56,125 nt of DNA from Clostridiales bacterium. Its GTDB lineage: Bacteria; Bacillota; Clostridia; Christensenellales; JAISNN01. The stretch is from assembly GCA_031275485.1 (NCBI GenBank), contig JAISOS010000036.1:1-56125 (forward strand), written 5' to 3'. The translations under genes and the position numbers were made by a program. Every line of letters begins with the position of its first letter. Within the stretch, counting starts at the first letter, position 1. Below are positions 52,466-56,125 of the stretch, one piece after another. The notes beneath the pieces are model-generated. The model saw only the letters and a program-made list of their open reading frames with translations, was not told the origin of the DNA and searched no databases.

Positions 52466-54109
52466 TTATTTTTCGATTTCTTTGTTTATGCGTTCCAAAA
52501 TTTCGTCTATTTTTCGGCTCTCCTCATCGTCCGCCGCCGCCGCGCGGTTTTTCAATTGCCCTATATCGTAAGCCACGGAGATGGGTAGCCCGCCGGCGTA
52601 AATTTCGGACGCGTCGGCGTTAGCGCGGGACGGCGCGGACGCGGCGTTCCCGTCAATCAACGTTCTTATAGCCTCTTTCAGCCCTCCGTCCGACAGCGTT
52701 TCTGAAATCCTAAACGAAACCGTCCGGCTTAAATCGCGCTCGCTTCCGGACATTACCGGTTGCGCCGTCTGCGGTTTCGGCGTCGCCGGCAATACAGTCT
52801 GAGATCTTTGCGTTACAGACTGCCGCGTCGCTTGAGGTATTGGCGCGGCGGGCGATTGCTCCGCCGTCCGAACTTGCCGTTCCGCGTGCGGCAGAATCGC
52901 GTCAAGCGCGGCGTTCCGCATATCGGAAACGTCTATATTCCTTTTTTTCAGCGTCTCCTCGAAAGACAGGTCTATGCCCAGCTCGTCGGTTCCTTTCTTT
53001 TTTATTTCCTCCGCTTCCGTTTCCCCCGTATTTTCCGCGCTTTTTTTTGACGGTATTATATCCTTTTTGAAAAACAAAAACGCGGAGGCGGCGAACAATA
53101 TTCTCGCCGAAATCAGAACGGCAACTACACCGTACAGTAACGCGGCATTGTCCGTCTCGACCTTTATAAAGAGACCGGCGATCCCGTCGGGTTCGACGCC
53201 GAAAAGCGCGCCGTCCACGCCGTTGAAAATATATTGCATAAACATAATAACGGGCATAAGCGACAGAACCGCATATTTGACCCCGTCCTTTTTTGGCCCG
53301 CCGACACACTCGACCGTCTGCGTGTTGAGTCCGAAAAAATTATACGCCGAAACCGCGTGGACGAACCACAAAATTAAAAGCGCGAAATATAACGCGTAAA
53401 AAATTATTTTAATCGTCCCGGCTCCGGTCGGAAACAATGCGCAAAGCGCGTACAGGACGTACAAACCCGCCGCGCCGAACGCGAGAACCGACGCGGTAAT
53501 CTTTCCCGCGCGAAAACGCGGTTCGCTTATGCAAAAAAACATTAACGCAACGGAAATAAACGACCAAACGAAATTGCCTGCTAAATTCGAGGCGACAAAG
53601 GATATGCCCGCGGGCGACGCATAGACGTTGAAAAAATATACGCTCGAAAGCAGCAAATATAAAACCGCTTCCTTTATGTACCCGTTATTCGCGCGTTTTT
53701 TTGTATCGCCGAAAACGGCCGCCGAACCGTCCGCGCGACCGTCGCCTTTTTTGCAGGTCAAGCCGACAACCGCGCCGACCGCGTAATATACGAAAAACGT
53801 AAGGAATGCGCCCGTATGCGAACGCTCCCAAATACCCGCGTTGTGCGGCGCGTAAAATTTCGCGATATTGACGGCAACGCTCTGAAAAACGACCGCCGTC
53901 AACGCGTTGAGAATAAAATAAAGCGTTACTCCGCCGCTTTTAAAGCGCGAAACGGAGTAAAGCGCGACGTTTATTATCAACAATGCGGCGATCGCGAGAT
54001 ACTGTGCGCCCGACTTGTCTATCACCGAAAATTCGGCTAATAACAGCGCGGCAAGCGCACCGGCAAGCGGAATAAATCCGAGTATAACCTTTACGTTTTT
54101 TTTCGGCAT
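52466..54109 (-). CDS. large membrane protein of unknown function
   Basis: 547 residues. About ten hydrophobic helices fill residues 8-350 (FIPLAGALAALLLAEF, FVYYAVGAVVGLTC, and others). Then comes a cytoplasmic part: an acidic linker, a proline/threonine/glutamine-rich stretch with repeated QT-x-P words (SQTVLPATPKPQTAQP), and a C-terminal helix region ending IDEILERINKEIEK. Overall form recalls polytopic proteins next to purC, but no motif names a family. The ATG has AAGGAT upstream. The next gene upstream, also a polytopic protein with a charged tail, has a similar plan, though I see no clear sequence match between them. Confidence 0.75.
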   Translation of the reverse strand: MPKKNVKVILGFIPLAGALAALLLAEFSVIDKSGAQYLAIAALLIINVALYSVSRFKSGGVTLYFILNALTAVVFQSVAVNIAKFYAPHNAGIWERSHTGAFLTFFVYYAVGAVVGLTCKKGDGRADGSAAVFGDTKKRANNGYIKEAVLYLLLSSVYFFNVYASPAGISFVASNLAGNFVWSFISVALMFFCISEPRFRAGKITASVLAFGAAGLYVLYALCALFPTGAGTIKIIFYALYFALLILWFVHAVSAYNFFGLNTQTVECVGGPKKDGVKYAVLSLMPVIMFMQYIFNGVDGALFGVEPDGIAGLFIKVETDNAALLYGVVAVLISARILFAASAFLFFKKDIIPSKKSAENTGETEAEEIKKKGTDELGIDLSFEETLKKRNIDVSDMRNAALDAILPHAERQVRTAEQSPAAPIPQATRQSVTQRSQTVLPATPKPQTAQPVMSGSERDLSRTVSFRISETLSDGGLKEAIRTLIDGNAASAPSRANADASEIYAGGLPISVAYDIGQLKNRAAAADDEESRKIDEILERINKEIEK

Positions 54110-54370
54110 AATTAATTTTTATCCTTATAAAAATTATGTTTTTCCGTAGCGTATACCGCGCAGATACGCGCTCCGATAAGGCTTTATTTTGCGAGGTCTA
54201 TACCGCGTTAAATACGTTTCACGGCACGACCGTTTTTTCCGCGAAAAATACAACCGCAAACGCGCTCCGCGATAAGACCGTTTTTCGCGGAGCGCATCGC
54301 GCGGACAGGCTTTAAGATACGGTTATATTTTTATAGAAAAAACTACGGGAATACGCTTAAAGTTTAACGT

Positions 54371-55708
54371 CTATTCGTCCGAACTATCATCCGCGTTTTC
54401 AGCGTTTATTTCTCCGCCGCCGACGTCCTGTTTTTCCGATTTTACCGCGGGAATTTCCGCGCCGTCGGCTTGCTCTTTTTCATATTTTTCATACGGATTA
54501 TCCGTTTGCGTTTCGCCGTTTTCGCTAATTCCCGAATTTATTTCCCCGTTCTTGCCGTTCGGTTTTGTCTCGGGATTTTCCGCGTTCTCATACGAATTGT
54601 TCGATTGATTTTTTCCGCCGTTTTTGACGTCCGATTTTCCGACGCTCTCCGCGCTCACTTCCTCTCCGTTCCCGTCCGAACCGTCAAAACTATCCGATCC
54701 GTCAGGAGCGGACGCTATCGGCTCTCCCCCGAATAGGCGCGTCGCCATTATAAAGCCGAAAAAACAAGCCGCGAGAACGACGGATACGATATAAAAGATT
54801 GTTTCCGTGAACGTTTCGGAGATATCCGCGACGCCGTTGGCGAACAGTAGCAGCATAGCGAAACCTGCCGCCGTAAGCACGGTATTTTTTACATAAACCT
54901 TACGCATCGCGCCGCCCTTGCCGCTGCGGTAGAGGTTCAGACAAAATAGCAGAACCGTCGCCGCTGCGAATATGACCGCTAAAATAACCGACGCCTCGCC
55001 GCCGAAGCCCGCGCCGAAACTCCTTATAAACGGCAGCATCGTCACGCCGTAAATCAGACCGCTCAAAAACATAACGGTTGCTGCGATTTTCGATACAAAA
55101 TTTCTACCGGTAAACGTAAACTGCGACAGCTGGGCGAGCATCGCCGCGCCCGCGAAAAACATATACGTGGATACGAGCGCGGTCTCGGGCAGCGCGTTTC
55201 GATAGGTGAACACCGCGACTATGCCCTCCGTAAAAATAACCGACAGCATTACCGCGAGACTCACACCGATTTCTCCCGAAAAGGCGGCGAGTTTTTCCTT
55301 CGCGCCTTTCTTGAAGGGTAGCGCCGCCGTTAAAACCAATGCGGACACACCCATAACGACGTACAATGTCGTCGCAAGATCGAAGACGTTGACATTATTG
55401 CCCGCCGCGCCGTTGTCGTTAAAGACGAAAAGCAGGTCTATCGCCGCGAAAAAATTCAGAAGCACGAAGAATATACCGTTGCGGCTCTCATCAGCCGCTA
55501 AACGCACAAGCCGATAGAAAATCACCGTTAGAACCACTAAGCCCGCGAACACCGCCTTTATAACCAGTACGGCGGTGTGAATTTTGTCCGCGCCCGCAGT
55601 TATATAGTTTAAAAGCATGGAAAAAAACAAAATGATAAACAGAAAAGCGAAAGAAAGCATAACGAACTCTTTCCTGCTCTTCGCCGCAACCGCTTTAAAC
55701 GATTTCAT
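54371..55708 (-). CDS. polytopic membrane protein with acidic Asn/Glu-rich tail
   Basis: 445 residues. About ten helices in residues 15-335 (FLFIILFFSMLLNYITAG, FVLLNFFAAIDLLFVF, LACFFGFIMATRLF-like end). The last 110 residues are a polar tail with diverged short repeats: SDSFDGSDGN, KNGGKNQSNNSYENAEN, KPNGKNGEINSG and ENGETQTDNPYEKYEKE. The tail resembles the low-complexity inserts of other genes here. Ribosome binding site GGAGG. It may form a unit with the protein downstream (52466-54109). No family recognised. The 261 bases between them hold nothing seen. Confidence 0.72.
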   Translation of the reverse strand: MKSFKAVAAKSRKEFVMLSFAFLFIILFFSMLLNYITAGADKIHTAVLVIKAVFAGLVVLTVIFYRLVRLAADESRNGIFFVLLNFFAAIDLLFVFNDNGAAGNNVNVFDLATTLYVVMGVSALVLTAALPFKKGAKEKLAAFSGEIGVSLAVMLSVIFTEGIVAVFTYRNALPETALVSTYMFFAGAAMLAQLSQFTFTGRNFVSKIAATVMFLSGLIYGVTMLPFIRSFGAGFGGEASVILAVIFAAATVLLFCLNLYRSGKGGAMRKVYVKNTVLTAAGFAMLLLFANGVADISETFTETIFYIVSVVLAACFFGFIMATRLFGGEPIASAPDGSDSFDGSDGNGEEVSAESVGKSDVKNGGKNQSNNSYENAENPETKPNGKNGEINSGISENGETQTDNPYEKYEKEQADGAEIPAVKSEKQDVGGGEINAENADDSSDE

Positions 55709-55747
55709 AAAAATCCTCCGTGTATGTGAGAGTGGGGGTATAAGAGG

Positions 55748-55832
55748 TTTCGCGGAAGCTCCCGCAGGGAGGAAAGCCTTTTGCGGTCAAAAGGCGGTTT
55801 CTCCGCGCTCATTTCCTAAAAAACCTCGGCAT
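55748..55832 (-). repeat. palindromic element, upstream of the 54371-55708 gene
   Basis: Plus strand: GCAGGGAGGAAAGCCTTTT, loop GCGGTC, AAAAGGCGGTTTCTCCGCGC, tail TCATTTCCTAAAAAACC. The tail-free end faces the gene start, 40 bp away. Bases 55833-56040 show no gene; an A12 run lies near 55977-55990. Confidence 0.75.
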
Positions 55833-56068
55833 GCGTTTCCGGCGCGCTTCACGCCAGCGAACGCCCAAACATATAAACCGCGCAGACATACGGATCCGTA
55901 TCGAACAAGCGCGTAATACGTTTTTTATTTCGTTCCGTATATTATGCCCTTAGTATTTTATTATTATAGCACACACAAAAAAAAAAAACAAGAAATGCGA
56001 ATATAAAGAAGCGGACATTTAGCAAGTTTTATGATATAACGACGGGGCATGGAAAAGGAAGAAAGGAT

Positions 56069-56125
56069 ATGTCCGAGCCGCGGAGCGGCGATCGGCCGGC
56101 ACGGAAACGGGAAAAACCGTTCGGG
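56069..56125 (+). CDS. possible start of a plus-strand gene, cut by the window edge
   Basis: ATG at 56069 follows AAGGAAGAAAGG, a fair ribosome binding site, and the frame stays open to the end (MSEPRSGDRPARKREKPFG). An alternative ATG at 56049 in another frame has poorer support. Nothing can be said about function. Confidence 0.3.
   Translation, partial: MSEPRSGDRPARKREKPFG

Noticed and set aside
1-56125. CRISPR array
   Set aside because: The repeats found are diverged, lack uniform spacers and have no cas genes nearby; several lie inside genes in frame.

Overview
The window looks like chromosome of an anaerobic, spore-forming member of the Bacillota (Clostridia-like, probably an uncultured gut lineage). 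The evidence is a SigG forespore sigma factor with the family's typical N-terminus, HslV/HslU with a Gram-positive type propeptide, a one-subunit S component of an ECF transporter, RbgA, RsfS, a NadD-YqeK fusion, BspA-type leucine-rich repeats, and strong GGAGG ribosome binding sites. The lineage is inferred; no rRNA is present to fix it.

Layout. 0-0.6 kb: 3' end of a BspA-type surface protein. 0.9-3.5 kb: serC-serA (serine synthesis) behind a good promoter and a leader with strong, competing stems. 3.9-7.6 kb: NAD(P)H-hydrate dehydratase and asparagine synthetase, divergent. 8-13.9 kb (minus): Lon, CD225/zinc-ribbon protein, DUF2752 protein, a putative YhcN-like secreted protein, RsfS. 14.1-17.6 kb: NadD-YqeK fusion, a small membrane protein, SigG. 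17.7-28.3 kb (minus): Eis-like acetyltransferase, DUF512 radical-SAM protein, Dabb protein, metallo-beta-lactamase fold protein, ECF S component, LacZ, GlyA. 29-37.6 kb (minus): thioredoxin, HisS, HslU, HslV, XRE-cupin regulator, PncB, Lgt. 38.3-42 kb (minus): GalK, then a broken restriction-modification locus. 42.3-48.5 kb (minus): DUF1858, SPFH/zinc-ribbon, AEC transporter, exonuclease, esterase, RbgA. 49.2-51.6 kb: a promoter with a possible structured RNA, tRNA-Arg, then a mosaic of ParB-like, acyltransferase and other fragments plus an AT-rich lipoprotein. 51.7-55.7 kb: PurC and two large unrecognised membrane proteins.

Genes that work together: SerC/SerA/GlyA (serine and one-carbon), NadD/PncB/NnrD (NAD salvage and repair), LacZ/GalK (lactose/galactose use), Lon and HslUV (proteolysis), RsfS/RbgA (50S subunit).

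Three things stand out. (1) Several otherwise conserved enzymes (NnrD, AsnB, the Eis-like protein, DUF512, LacZ, NadD-YqeK, AEC transporter, plus tails on Lon and RsfS) carry extra Asn/Gly/Lys/Glu-rich segments; in the clearest cases these are diverged in-frame tandem repeats with units of 39 or 42 bp. (2) A palindromic element of about 65 bp is scattered through the intergenic regions, with one defined end facing the nearest gene boundary in the copies I checked; two copies appear to have a 200-bp insert in place of the hairpin loop. (3) Intergenic regions also hold diverged tandem repeats. I computed no statistics; alignments were done by eye.
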